Positions 1-6,232 of a stretch of 29,656 nt of DNA are shown here, piece after piece. Origin of the DNA: JBOHHM01 sp050725495. Its GTDB lineage: Bacteria; Pseudomonadota; Gammaproteobacteria; Burkholderiales; Burkholderiaceae_C. Made by a program: the position numbers and the translations under genes. Position 1 is the stretch's first letter, and each line of letters begins with the position of its first letter. Location: positions 1 to 29,656 of the forward strand of contig JBOHHM010000011.1 of the NCBI GenBank assembly GCA_050725495.1. Direction: 5' to 3'. The notes beneath the pieces were generated by a model. It was given only the letters and a program-made list of their open reading frames with translations, was not told where the DNA came from and made no database searches.

Positions 1-165
1 ACGGCGCTGCCGTTTTGCGTGGCAGGCGTGATCCAGATCATGAACCCGAAATACCTGTCGGTGCTGTTCACCGATCCGACGGGCATCAAGCTGGTGATCG
101 GCGCGCTGGTGCTGATGGCCATCGGCGTCTTTGCGATGTGGCGGATCATCGACATCCGGGTCTAA
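1..165 (+). CDS. tadB: TadB-like pilus assembly inner-membrane protein (C-terminal 54 residues only)
   Basis: The reading frame is open from the first base of the window and ends at TAA 163-165, so only the C-terminus is present. The visible residues contain a short loop with the motif MNPKYLSVLF followed by one hydrophobic membrane segment and a short basic end (IIDIRV). This loop followed by a last membrane helix is typical of the end of T2SS-F domain proteins of the TadB type. TadB and TadC together form the inner-membrane platform of the Tad/Flp type IV pilus system, around which the TadA ATPase works. The stop lies 11 bases before the tadC start, as expected within one operon. Identity rests mainly on the adjoining tadC and tadD genes, because the fragment alone is too short for a firm call. 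Confidence 0.75.
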   Translation, partial: TALPFCVAGVIQIMNPKYLSVLFTDPTGIKLVIGALVLMAIGVFAMWRIIDIRV

Positions 166-176
166 AGGGGGCAGCC

Positions 177-1127
177 ATGGGCATGCAAGTTTTCATTCTG
201 GGCCTGGTCTTCCTTGCGGTCACGGGGCTGACGCTGGGCGCGGTGCTCTGGTTCAACCGGCGCGAGTTCGTCAGACTGCGGCTGGCGCAGCTGGACAGCC
301 GCGATGGCGGCGAGGAGCAGAGCCTGACGGCCGGCAGCGAGTGGCATGCCAGGGTGGTCAAGGTCGTCGGCCCCATGGCCAGGCTTTCCGCGCCCAAGAC
401 GGGCTGGGAAGAATCGAGCCTGCGCGTGCGCTTCATGCAGGCCGGCTTGCGCGAGGCTTCCTGGCCGGCCATCTACTTTGCCGGCAAGACCGTGCTGGCG
501 CTGCTGTTGCCGGGCCTGTTCCTGATGTACCAGGGCCTGAGCTCGGTGCAGCTCACGCTCAACACCAACGTGCTGATCCTGTTGTTGTTGGCGACGATCG
601 GCTACTACCTTCCCAATGTGCTGCTGGTCAACGCGATCGAGCGCCGCCGGCGCGAGCTGCAGGACGCCTTGCCCGATGCGCTGGACCTGATCATGGTGTG
701 CGTGGAAGCGGGCCTGGGCCTGGATGCCGCCATGAACCGCGCTGCCAGGGAGATCGGGCTGCGTAGCGCGGCGCTGGCGGACGAGCTCAATCTTGTGGCG
801 CTGGAACTGCGCATGGGCGTCAAGCGCGAGCATGCTTTGCGCAACCTGGCCTTGCGCACGGGGGTGGACGACATTTCATCCTTCGTGGCCATGCTGGTGC
901 AGGCCGACCGGTTCGGCACTAACGTGGCCGATGCGCTTCGCATCCAGGCCGAGACGATGCGCACGCACCGCCGGCTCAGGGCGGAGGAGCGGGCGGCGAA
1001 GATTCCGCTGAAGCTGCTTTTTCCCCTGATCTTCTTCATCTTTCCGTCGTTGATGCTGGTGCTCATGGGGCCGGCCATGATCAGCATCTACCGCGTCTTG
1101 CTGCCCACCATGGGCGGTGGCCGCTGA
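177..1127 (+). CDS. tadC: TadC-like Flp pilus assembly protein (T2SS-F domain)
   Basis: This 316-residue inner-membrane protein has the TadC architecture. An N-terminal hydrophobic segment (residues about 3-25) is followed by a cytoplasmic region and two closely spaced membrane segments near residues 100-150. Then comes a T2SS-F domain containing PDALDLIMVCVEAGLGLDAA and the downstream RLRAEERAAKIPLKLLFPLI stretch, and a last membrane helix. These motifs are characteristic of TadC/GspF-type platform proteins. The ATG at 177 is preferred over upstream in-frame starts because it follows an AAAGGGGG ribosome-binding site and lies just after the tadB stop. The protein is expected to pair with TadB in the platform of the tight-adherence pilus, which exports Flp pilin for surface attachment and biofilm formation. 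The tadA ATPase and pilin genes should lie upstream, outside the window. Confidence 0.9.
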   Translation: MGMQVFILGLVFLAVTGLTLGAVLWFNRREFVRLRLAQLDSRDGGEEQSLTAGSEWHARVVKVVGPMARLSAPKTGWEESSLRVRFMQAGLREASWPAIYFAGKTVLALLLPGLFLMYQGLSSVQLTLNTNVLILLLLATIGYYLPNVLLVNAIERRRRELQDALPDALDLIMVCVEAGLGLDAAMNRAAREIGLRSAALADELNLVALELRMGVKREHALRNLALRTGVDDISSFVAMLVQADRFGTNVADALRIQAETMRTHRRLRAEERAAKIPLKLLFPLIFFIFPSLMLVLMGPAMISIYRVLLPTMGGGR

Positions 1128-1156
1128 TGGGTCGTTAATCTGCCAAGGAGTCTTCC

Positions 1157-2299
1157 ATGAAGCGCAAACTGAACACAGTGGCCTCCCTGTCCGTGTTGGG
1201 CACGCTGCTGGGCTGTGCCCAGCTCATGCCCGGCGCCCCTGTTGCCGGGTCCACTGCAGCGCCGTTCCGGGGGCAGGCCGGCGCGGCGCCGGTCAAGGTG
1301 GCGGCCGCGCCGGCAGTCAACCCGGCGATGCCTTCACATGAAGCCTTGTACACGCTGGGCCGGGCAGCGCACGGTGCTGGCCAGCTCACGCTCGCGGCCG
1401 GGCGCTATGAGCAGGTTCTGGAGCGGGTGCCCGATCATGTGGGAGCGCTCAATGCCCTGGCGGTCATTCATGCCCAGTCGGACCGTACCGACGAAGCCCT
1501 CAAGCTCTTTGCCCGCGCACGGCAGTTGGCCCCCGGCGCCGCGCACGTTCACAACAACGCTGGCTACGCCCTGCTGCGCGCCGGCCGGCTTGACGAAGCC
1601 GAACTCGCGTTGAAACTTGCGCGCGAGCTGGACCCGTTCAATGGGCAGACGCTGCAGAACCTGGAACTGCTTGCCAATGCACAGGCGCAACGCCAGTCTG
1701 CCGTTCAGGTGGTCCAGGCGGTGCAGGCAGGCGCTGAAGGCAAGGCCGCGCCGCGCCTCGTGGTGGTGGCGCCCAACGTGTACGAGTTGCAGGCGCCTGC
1801 GACGCCGGCGGCGGGGGCAACCGCAGCGGCTGCGACTGTCCCGCTGGCCGCTGGCCCGACTGGCGGCGAACTGTCCCCGGCGCTGGCATTGAGCGGCAAA
1901 GTCATGCTCCGCCATGCCACCCTGGCTGCCAGGGCCGACCTGCGTGGCGTTCGTCTGGAGGTGTCCAACGGCGCGGGCATTACCCACCTGGCCCGCCGCA
2001 CGGCCGACCGGCTCGCGGTCATGGGCGTGGCGACGGCCCGGCTGACGAATGCCCGGCCCTACCGGCAAATGAAGACCGAAATCCACTACGCCGCGGGACA
2101 GGACCTGTCGGCCCAGGCTTTGCAGGCCCGCCTGCCGCTGGCCGCCAAGACGGTTGTTTCGGATCGCCTCCACGCCGGTGTTCAGCTGCGACTGGTGCTC
2201 GGTCATGACCTGGCCGGCAAGACCCTTGCCGCGTGGCTGGACTCGGGCAGCGACCTCAGCGCAGGAGGCTCAAACCGCGGCGGATGGCTGTGGGGCTGA
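1157..2299 (+). CDS. tadD: TadD-like TPR lipoprotein with LytR-type C-terminal domain
   Basis: This 380-residue protein starts with a lipoprotein signal peptide ending in a lipobox (LLGC, lipidated Cys20). Residues about 50-180 contain tetratricopeptide repeats (for example HVGALNALAVIHAQSDRTDE and VHNNAGYALLRAGRLDEAE). An Ala/Pro-rich linker follows (about 190-245). Residues about 265-335 (GVRLEVSNGAGITHLARRTA onward) resemble the LytR_C domain (LytR/CpsA/Psr C-terminal, PF13399). TadD is the TPR lipoprotein of Tad pilus systems, thought to assist assembly of the outer-membrane secretin. The start is supported by AAGGAG at 1145-1150, and the gene follows tadC by 29 bases. It is the last tad gene here; a hairpin at 2303-2329 follows the stop. 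The TPR plus LytR_C combination is seen in other TadD-like proteins, but its binding target is not known to me. Confidence 0.85.
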   Translation: MKRKLNTVASLSVLGTLLGCAQLMPGAPVAGSTAAPFRGQAGAAPVKVAAAPAVNPAMPSHEALYTLGRAAHGAGQLTLAAGRYEQVLERVPDHVGALNALAVIHAQSDRTDEALKLFARARQLAPGAAHVHNNAGYALLRAGRLDEAELALKLARELDPFNGQTLQNLELLANAQAQRQSAVQVVQAVQAGAEGKAAPRLVVVAPNVYELQAPATPAAGATAAAATVPLAAGPTGGELSPALALSGKVMLRHATLAARADLRGVRLEVSNGAGITHLARRTADRLAVMGVATARLTNARPYRQMKTEIHYAAGQDLSAQALQARLPLAAKTVVSDRLHAGVQLRLVLGHDLAGKTLAAWLDSGSDLSAGGSNRGGWLWG

Positions 2300-2302
2300 T
2301 GT

Positions 2303-2329
2303 CCGGGAGAGGGGGCAACACTCTCCCGG
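2303..2329. terminator. Perfect 9-bp inverted repeat between convergent tadD and hsp20
   Basis: CCGGGAGAG (2303-2311) and CTCTCCCGG (2321-2329) are exact complements separated by a 9-base loop. The repeat lies between the convergent ends of tadD and the Hsp20 gene, so it could end transcription from both sides. No T-run follows on either strand, so it is not a canonical Rho-independent terminator. It may act by stabilising 3' ends instead. Confidence 0.5.
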
Positions 2330-2335
2330 CTTCGC

Positions 2336-2716
2336 TCAGTTGATGCTCAGCTGCGCGACATTGCTCACCGGCACTTTCTTGGCCAGCTTGAGCGTCAGCA
2401 CGCCGTTCTCCAGCCTGGCGTCGCTGGCGGCCACGTCGATGTCCTGCGGCAGTTCGTAGGCGGCCTTGAACTGGCGCTTGGCTTGCTGCTTGCTCTCGAT
2501 GCGGACCACGCTGCCTTCGATCCCGATGGACAGGTCTTCCTTGGCGATGCCGGGCAGGTCCAGCGTGACGGTCCAGGCTTTGTCGTCCTGCTCCACATCC
2601 AGGCCGCGCTGCGTGCCGGCGAACAGGGCGTCGTTGACGAAGCGCTCGAAGCTGCGGTCCAGCGAGCGGAAGGCCGGGCTGTAGCTGCGACTGCGGATGG
2701 CGGGTGCGAAAAACAT
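2336..2716 (-). CDS. Small heat-shock protein, Hsp20/alpha-crystallin family
   Basis: This 126-residue protein is an ATP-independent holdase chaperone of the Hsp20 family. The alpha-crystallin domain fills roughly residues 35-126. It shows WTVTLDLPGIAKEDLSIGIE near its start and the family's A-x-x-x-n-GVL signature as ARLENGVLTLKLAKK near its end. The N-terminus (MFFAPAIRSRSYSPAF) is short, and there is almost no C-terminal extension beyond the domain. The start at 2716 is chosen because AAGGAG lies at a suitable distance on the minus strand (plus-strand CTCCTT at 2723-2728); upstream in-frame codons lack this. The gene is convergent with tadD and divergent from the binding-protein gene at 2856, so it probably has its own promoter. 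I could not find a clear heat-shock sigma-32 consensus in the 139-base divergent gap. Confidence 0.88.
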   Translation of the reverse strand: MFFAPAIRSRSYSPAFRSLDRSFERFVNDALFAGTQRGLDVEQDDKAWTVTLDLPGIAKEDLSIGIEGSVVRIESKQQAKRQFKAAYELPQDIDVAASDARLENGVLTLKLAKKVPVSNVAQLSIN

Positions 2717-2855
2717 GATCGACTCCTTGTCGGTTAAAGCGGGACAGTTGGCAAGTTTTGTTGCTCGCCGTCCCTTACACTGCGCGGCTTTCAACCGTGA
2801 TCGCCGCATGCATCGAATCTGAGAACCCTGCGGCGTTTTTCAAGGGAAATTCGTC

Positions 2856-4136
2856 ATGAAAAATCTGCGTCGTCGGGTCTTGAAATTGCTGGCTGCGGCT
2901 TTACTTGGCCCCACCAGTCTGTGGGCGCAAACCCAGCCGGCACCGATCAAGATCGCCATGATCGAGGGCTTGAGCGGCGCCTTTGCCAACACCGGTGAAG
3001 CCGTGTTCCGCAACCTCGTGTGGGCCATCGAGCGCGTGAATGCGCGCGGCGGCGTCAAGCTGCCGGCAGCGGCTGGTGGCAACCGCCTGCTGGCGCTGGA
3101 GCGCTACGACAGCAAGGGCCAGAACGAGGAAGCGCTGTCGGCCCTGCGTGCTGCGATTGACGACGGGGCGCAGTACGTGATGCAGGGCAATTCCTCGGCG
3201 ACGGCGGCCGCGCTGATCGACGCGATCAACAAGCACAACGAGCGCGAGCCGGCCAGGCGCGTGCTGTTTCTCAACTACTCGGCGGTCGATCCGATTCTGA
3301 CCAACGAAAAATGCAGCTTCTGGCACTTCCGTTTTGACGCCCATGCCGACATGCGCATGGCCGCGCTCATGGAAGTGCTCAAGGACGACAGGGCGCTGAA
3401 GTCGGTCTACCTGATCGGGCAGGACTACAGCTTCGGCCAGGCCGTGCTGCGCGAGGCCAGGCGCCAGCTCGGCGCCCAGCGCCCCGAGGTGCAGGTGGTC
3501 GCCGAGGAACTGCACCCGCTGGGCCGCGTCAAGGACTTCCTGCCCTATGCCGCCAAGATCAAGGCCAGCGGCGCGCAGGCTGTCATCACGGGCAACTGGG
3601 GCAACGATTTGACGTTGCTCGTGAAGGCCGCCAAGGAGGTGGGCTTCGAGGGCAAGTTCTACACCTTCTACGGCAACGCACTCGGCGTGCCGGCCGCCAT
3701 CGGTGACGCGGGCATTGGCAAGGTGATTGCCGTGGCGGACTGGCTGCCCAATGTCGCCACCGCCCAGAGCGAGGCGTTCTATCAGTCGTTCAGAGCCCGC
3801 TACCCCAAGCCGGCGGACGACTATGTGCACATGCGCATGCAGCTGATGGTGGAGTCGCTGGCCCAGGCCATCGAGAAGGCGGGGACTTCAAATTCGATAG
3901 CGGTTGCCGCCCAGCTGGAGCGGGCCAGCGTCAGTTTCGCTGCGCAAACGGGCAGCATGCGCGCATTGGACCATCAGTTCCAGCAAGCGCTGGTGGTGGG
4001 CGTGATGGACCGCCAGGGCGCGCCCGGCGTGAAGTTCGACGTCGAAGGTTCGGGCTACGGCTTTCGCGTCGTCAAGCAAATCAGCGCAGCGCAGGCCGAG
4101 CAGCCCACGAGTTGCCGCATGGCGCGTCCGTCGTGA
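2856..4136 (+). CDS. Periplasmic binding protein of branched-chain amino acid ABC transporter type (Peripla_BP_6)
   Basis: This 426-residue protein has a signal peptide with a basic start (MKNLRRRVLKLL), a hydrophobic core and likely cleavage after LWA. The mature part begins PIKIAMIEGLSGAFANTGEA, the first beta-alpha unit of type I periplasmic binding proteins of the LivJ/LivK class. Later elements fit the same fold: YVMQGNSSATAAALIDAINK, VYLIGQDYSFGQAVL and AVITGNWGNDLTLLVKAAKE. It presumably captures amino acids or similar small carboxylates in the periplasm. No permease or ATPase gene lies next to it, so it is an orphan here and the ligand cannot be named. The start has AAGGGA upstream. 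Residues about 345-356 are encoded by a CTTCAAA-ATAGC mini-repeat (see 3886-3924), and the C-terminus may be extended (SCRMARPS). Confidence 0.85.
   Translation: MKNLRRRVLKLLAAALLGPTSLWAQTQPAPIKIAMIEGLSGAFANTGEAVFRNLVWAIERVNARGGVKLPAAAGGNRLLALERYDSKGQNEEALSALRAAIDDGAQYVMQGNSSATAAALIDAINKHNEREPARRVLFLNYSAVDPILTNEKCSFWHFRFDAHADMRMAALMEVLKDDRALKSVYLIGQDYSFGQAVLREARRQLGAQRPEVQVVAEELHPLGRVKDFLPYAAKIKASGAQAVITGNWGNDLTLLVKAAKEVGFEGKFYTFYGNALGVPAAIGDAGIGKVIAVADWLPNVATAQSEAFYQSFRARYPKPADDYVHMRMQLMVESLAQAIEKAGTSNSIAVAAQLERASVSFAAQTGSMRALDHQFQQALVVGVMDRQGAPGVKFDVEGSGYGFRVVKQISAAQAEQPTSCRMARPS
3886..3924 (+). repeat. CTTCAAA-ATAGC mini-repeat copy with GC hairpin, inside the binding-protein gene
   Basis: CTTCAAATTCGATAGC (3886-3901) is followed by TTGCCGCCC and a small stem (CCGC 3907-3910 with GCGG 3920-3923). 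The copy at 27591-27627 has the same order: CTTCAAAATGGATAGC, TTCCCGCCC, then a CCCGCC/GGCGGG stem. Here the element is read in frame as part of the protein (…TSNSIAVAAQLE…). This is a match between two stretches of the window; membership of a genome-wide family is inference. Confidence 0.5.
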
Positions 4137-4158
4137 GGCCGAGCCGGGCAGGCGCGGA

Positions 4159-4425
4159 CTACCGGGCGTAGCCCGCGCAGGCGCCGGCGTTGGGCCGGCC
4201 CTGGCATTCGCGCACCAGCCGGCGCTCGCGCTCCAGTGGGCTTTCTTCGGAGCCGCGGTAGAACTTGGTCTGGCCCGCTTTGGGTGCTTTGACCTCGGCT
4301 TTGGCTGCCGCCTTGGTCTGGCGCGGCTGGGTCGTCGTGGCATGGGCTACGGCGGCTGAGAGCAGGGCGCTGGCGCACAGCAGGGCGAGCGCGGGCTTCA
4401 ACAGTGGACGGGCAGCAATGCGCAT
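4159..4425 (-). CDS. Small secreted protein of unknown function
   Basis: I do not recognise this 88-residue protein. It has a clear Sec signal peptide (residues 1 to about 29: a basic start with Arg2, Arg6 and Lys10, a hydrophobic Leu/Ala core, and the cleavage context AVAHA). A Lys/Ala/Gln-rich linker follows. The C-terminal segment is compact and charged (RESPLERERRLVRECQG is close to the visible pattern, with ESPLERERRLVRECQG exact) and ends CQGRPNAGACAGYAR. The two cysteines near the end could form a disulfide in the periplasm. The start is supported by AGGGAG immediately upstream on the minus strand. It is convergent with the binding-protein gene and divergent from the aminotransferase, with a palindrome in the 78-base divergent gap. 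The signal peptide, ribosome-binding site and codon use support a real gene, but no function can be assigned. Confidence 0.7.
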   Translation of the reverse strand: MRIAARPLLKPALALLCASALLSAAVAHATTTQPRQTKAAAKAEVKAPKAGQTKFYRGSEESPLERERRLVRECQGRPNAGACAGYAR

Positions 4426-4446
4426 GAGGCTTTTCTCCCTTATGGT

Positions 4447-4474
4447 TGGGCTATGGCTTCAAAATCATAGCCCA
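4447..4474. repeat. 9-bp palindrome in the divergent gap before the aminotransferase
   Basis: TGGGCTATG (4447-4455) and CATAGCCCA (4466-4474) are perfect complements around a 10-base spacer. The spacer and right arm contain CTTCAAAATCATAGC, close to the mini-repeats at 3886 and 27591. It lies between two divergent genes, so it could be an operator, an RNA hairpin in the aminotransferase leader, or simply a mini-repeat copy. Confidence 0.5.
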
Positions 4475-4503
4475 GGCCTTGTTTCCTCCAACCCATCACC
4501 ATC

Positions 4504-5661
4504 ATGCGTCCCATCATCCAGAACCTCGAAGAATCGAAAATCCGTGAAGTCGCCAATGCCGGCATGGGCCGCAGCGACGTACTGGCCTTCTGGTTTGGCG
4601 AGAGCGATGAAGTCACGCCCGACTTCATCCGCCAGGCCGCCATCGACTCGCTGCAGCGCGGCGAAACCTTTTATGCCCACAACCTGGGCCTGCCCGAACT
4701 GCGCGAGGCCGTGGCCGCCTACATGAGCGGCTTGCACGGCAGCGTGGCTGCCAATCGCATCGCCATCACCTCGGGCGGCGTCAACGCCCTGATGCTCGCT
4801 GTGCAGGCGCTGGTGGAGGCGGGCGACGAGGTCGTCGCGGTCACGCCGGTCTGGCCCAACCTCACGGCCCAGCCCGCCATCCTCGGGGCGAAGGTCCGCT
4901 GTGTTTCGCTCAAGCCCGAGAACGGTGCCTGGGTGCTGGACCTGCAGGCGCTGCTGGCCGCCGTGACGCCGGCGACCAAGCTGCTGATCCTCAACGCGCC
5001 CAACAACCCGACCGGCTGGACGCTGACCCGGCAAGAGCAGCAGGCCATTCTCGATCACTGCCACCGCACGGGCACCTGGATCCTCGCCGACGAAGTCTAC
5101 GAACGGCTGTACTACGCAGGCGACACCGCCAACGGTTGCGCGCCGAGCTTTCTCGATGTGGCCGAGCCTGAAGACCGCCTGGTCGTGGTCCACAGCTTCT
5201 CCAAGAGTTTCCTGATGACGGGCTGGCGCCTGGGCTGGCTGGTGATGCCGCCCGATCTGACGCATCACATGGGCAAGCTGGTCGAGTTCAACACCTCCTG
5301 CGCCAGCGTGTTCACCCAGCGCGCCGGCGTGGTGGCGCTGCAGCGCACGGCCGAGGTCACGCCGCGCGTGGTGGCGCACCTGAAAACCTGTCGCGACACC
5401 CTGGTGCCCTTGCTGCAAGCCGTTGCCGGTGTGCAGCTGACGCCCGCGAAGGGCGGCATGTACGCCTTCTTCAAGCTGGCGGGTTTTGATGATTCCCTGG
5501 CGACCGCCAAGCGCCTGGTGGCCGAAGCCGGCCTGGGTCTGGCCCCGGGCAATGCCTTTGCGCCCGAGGCCCAGGGCTGGCTGCGCTGGTGCTTCGCCTC
5601 CAAGGACCCGCAGCGGCTGGTCCAGGGCGTGGACCGGCTCAAATCCTGGCTCAGGGTATAA
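4504..5661 (+). CDS. Class I/II pyridoxal-phosphate-dependent aminotransferase
   Basis: This 385-residue cytosolic protein has the fold-type I aminotransferase motifs in order. They are an N-terminal substrate-site segment (LAFWFGESDE), the cofactor-binding ITSGGVNALMLAVQAL, NAPNNPTGW, DEVYERLYY, and the Schiff-base lysine in HSFSKSFLMTGWRLGW (Lys234). A C-terminal GWLRWCFAS carries the arginine that usually binds the substrate carboxylate. It transfers an amino group between an amino acid and a 2-oxo acid; the amino acid specificity cannot be read from sequence. The ATG at 4504 lacks a strong ribosome-binding site, but the N-terminus looks complete from there. Its stop codon TAA (5659-5661) lies inside a TATAAT hexamer that may be the -10 element for rpsO, so the two genes are tightly juxtaposed. 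Confidence 0.9.
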   Translation: MRPIIQNLEESKIREVANAGMGRSDVLAFWFGESDEVTPDFIRQAAIDSLQRGETFYAHNLGLPELREAVAAYMSGLHGSVAANRIAITSGGVNALMLAVQALVEAGDEVVAVTPVWPNLTAQPAILGAKVRCVSLKPENGAWVLDLQALLAAVTPATKLLILNAPNNPTGWTLTRQEQQAILDHCHRTGTWILADEVYERLYYAGDTANGCAPSFLDVAEPEDRLVVVHSFSKSFLMTGWRLGWLVMPPDLTHHMGKLVEFNTSCASVFTQRAGVVALQRTAEVTPRVVAHLKTCRDTLVPLLQAVAGVQLTPAKGGMYAFFKLAGFDDSLATAKRLVAEAGLGLAPGNAFAPEAQGWLRWCFASKDPQRLVQGVDRLKSWLRV

Positions 5662-5662
5662 T
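5657..5662 (+). promoter_or_regulatory. Candidate -10 element for rpsO overlapping the aminotransferase stop codon
   Basis: A perfect TATAAT occurs 84 bases before the rpsO start, and its internal TAA is the stop codon of the preceding gene. No good TTGACA-like -35 hexamer is found at 16-18 bases (17-base spacing gives CCGGCT), so the promoter would need an activator or other contacts. The perfect hexamer and its placement before a ribosomal protein gene support the call. Confidence 0.5.
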
Positions 5663-5690
5663 TTCAAGGCTTTGCATGCCGCAAGGCGCA

Positions 5691-5717
5691 CGTTGGGCGC
5701 ATTTCCACCACCCAACG
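5691..5717 (+). promoter_or_regulatory. Hairpin in the rpsO leader
   Basis: CGTTGGG (5691-5697) and CCCAACG (5711-5717) form a perfect 7-bp stem with a 13-base loop, about 28 bases before the rpsO start codon. S15 autoregulates its own translation by binding leader RNA structures in several bacterial groups. This stem is a candidate for such a structure, but that role is inference. Confidence 0.4.
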
Positions 5718-5745
5718 CAAGTCAAATATTCACAGGAACACAGAA

Positions 5746-6012
5746 ATGATCGCCTCTTCCATCAAGGCCGAAGTCGTCAAGGCCAACGCTCGCAGCGCCA
5801 GCGACACGGGCAGCCCCGAAGTGCAAGTTGCCCTTTTGACCGCCCGCATCAACGAACTCACCCCCCACTTCAAGACGCACGCCAAGGACCACCACGGCCG
5901 CCGCGGTCTGCTGCGCATGGTGAGCCGCCGCCGCAAGCTGCTGGACTACCTCAAGTCCAAGGACGCTGAGCGCTACACCGCGCTGATTGCCAAGCTTGGC
6001 CTGCGCAAGTAA
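5746..6012 (+). CDS. rpsO: 30S ribosomal protein S15
   Basis: The 88-residue length matches S15 in most bacteria. The four-helix S15 signature is clear: SDTGSPEVQVALLTARINEL, then HFKTHAKDHHGRRGLLRMVS and RRRKLLDYLKSKDAERYTAL. S15 binds the central domain of 16S rRNA early in assembly of the small-subunit platform. AGGAA precedes the ATG. The gene has its own candidate -10 element upstream and a strong intrinsic terminator 17 bases after the stop. It keeps the rpsO-pnp order common in proteobacteria. A leader stem at 5691-5717 could take part in S15 feedback control. Confidence 0.98.
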   Translation: MIASSIKAEVVKANARSASDTGSPEVQVALLTARINELTPHFKTHAKDHHGRRGLLRMVSRRRKLLDYLKSKDAERYTALIAKLGLRK

Positions 6013-6028
6013 GCGTTAAACCGAATGC

Positions 6029-6075
6029 AAAGCGCCTGAGTTAGTTCACTAGCTCAGGCGCTTTCTTGCTTTTTT
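6029..6075 (+). terminator. Strong Rho-independent terminator after rpsO
   Basis: AAAGCGCCTGAG (6029-6040) pairs perfectly with CTCAGGCGCTTT (6053-6064), with an additional TAG/CTA pairing inside the loop. CTTGCTTTTTT follows. It should end most rpsO transcripts before pnp, leaving pnp dependent on read-through or a promoter in 6076-6112 that I could not define. Confidence 0.92.
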
Positions 6076-6112
6076 CTACGTCGGAGACAGGCACACAGAA
6101 TGCGCGCTGTGT

Positions 6113-6159
6113 CATTCCACAAGAAATCGCCGCTGCTCAATGCGAGTTTTTGTGGAATG
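6113..6159 (+). promoter_or_regulatory. pnp leader hairpin, candidate RNase III processing site
   Basis: CATTCCACAA (6113-6122) pairs perfectly with TTGTGGAATG (6150-6159). One G-U and two A-T pairs extend the stem to 13 bp around a 21-base loop. It ends about 74 bases before the pnp start. In E. coli, RNase III cleaves a stem in the pnp leader and PNPase then degrades the duplex and represses its own mRNA. The position and length here fit that model, though the stem is shorter than the enterobacterial one. Confidence 0.6.
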
Positions 6160-6232
6160 GCATCGTGTTCTGAATGCCGGGCTCCGGGCCTCCAGCACAG
6201 CCTCATGTGCCGATGATCCAGGAGATAACGAC

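Noticed and set aside
15..176. Upstream extension of tadC to position 15
   Set aside because: It would overlap the whole visible end of tadB in another frame, and the ATG at 177 has a strong ribosome-binding site.
2717..2855. Heat-shock sigma-32 promoter for the Hsp20 gene
   Set aside because: CTTGAAA-like pieces exist on the minus strand but none has a CCCCAT-type partner at a suitable distance.
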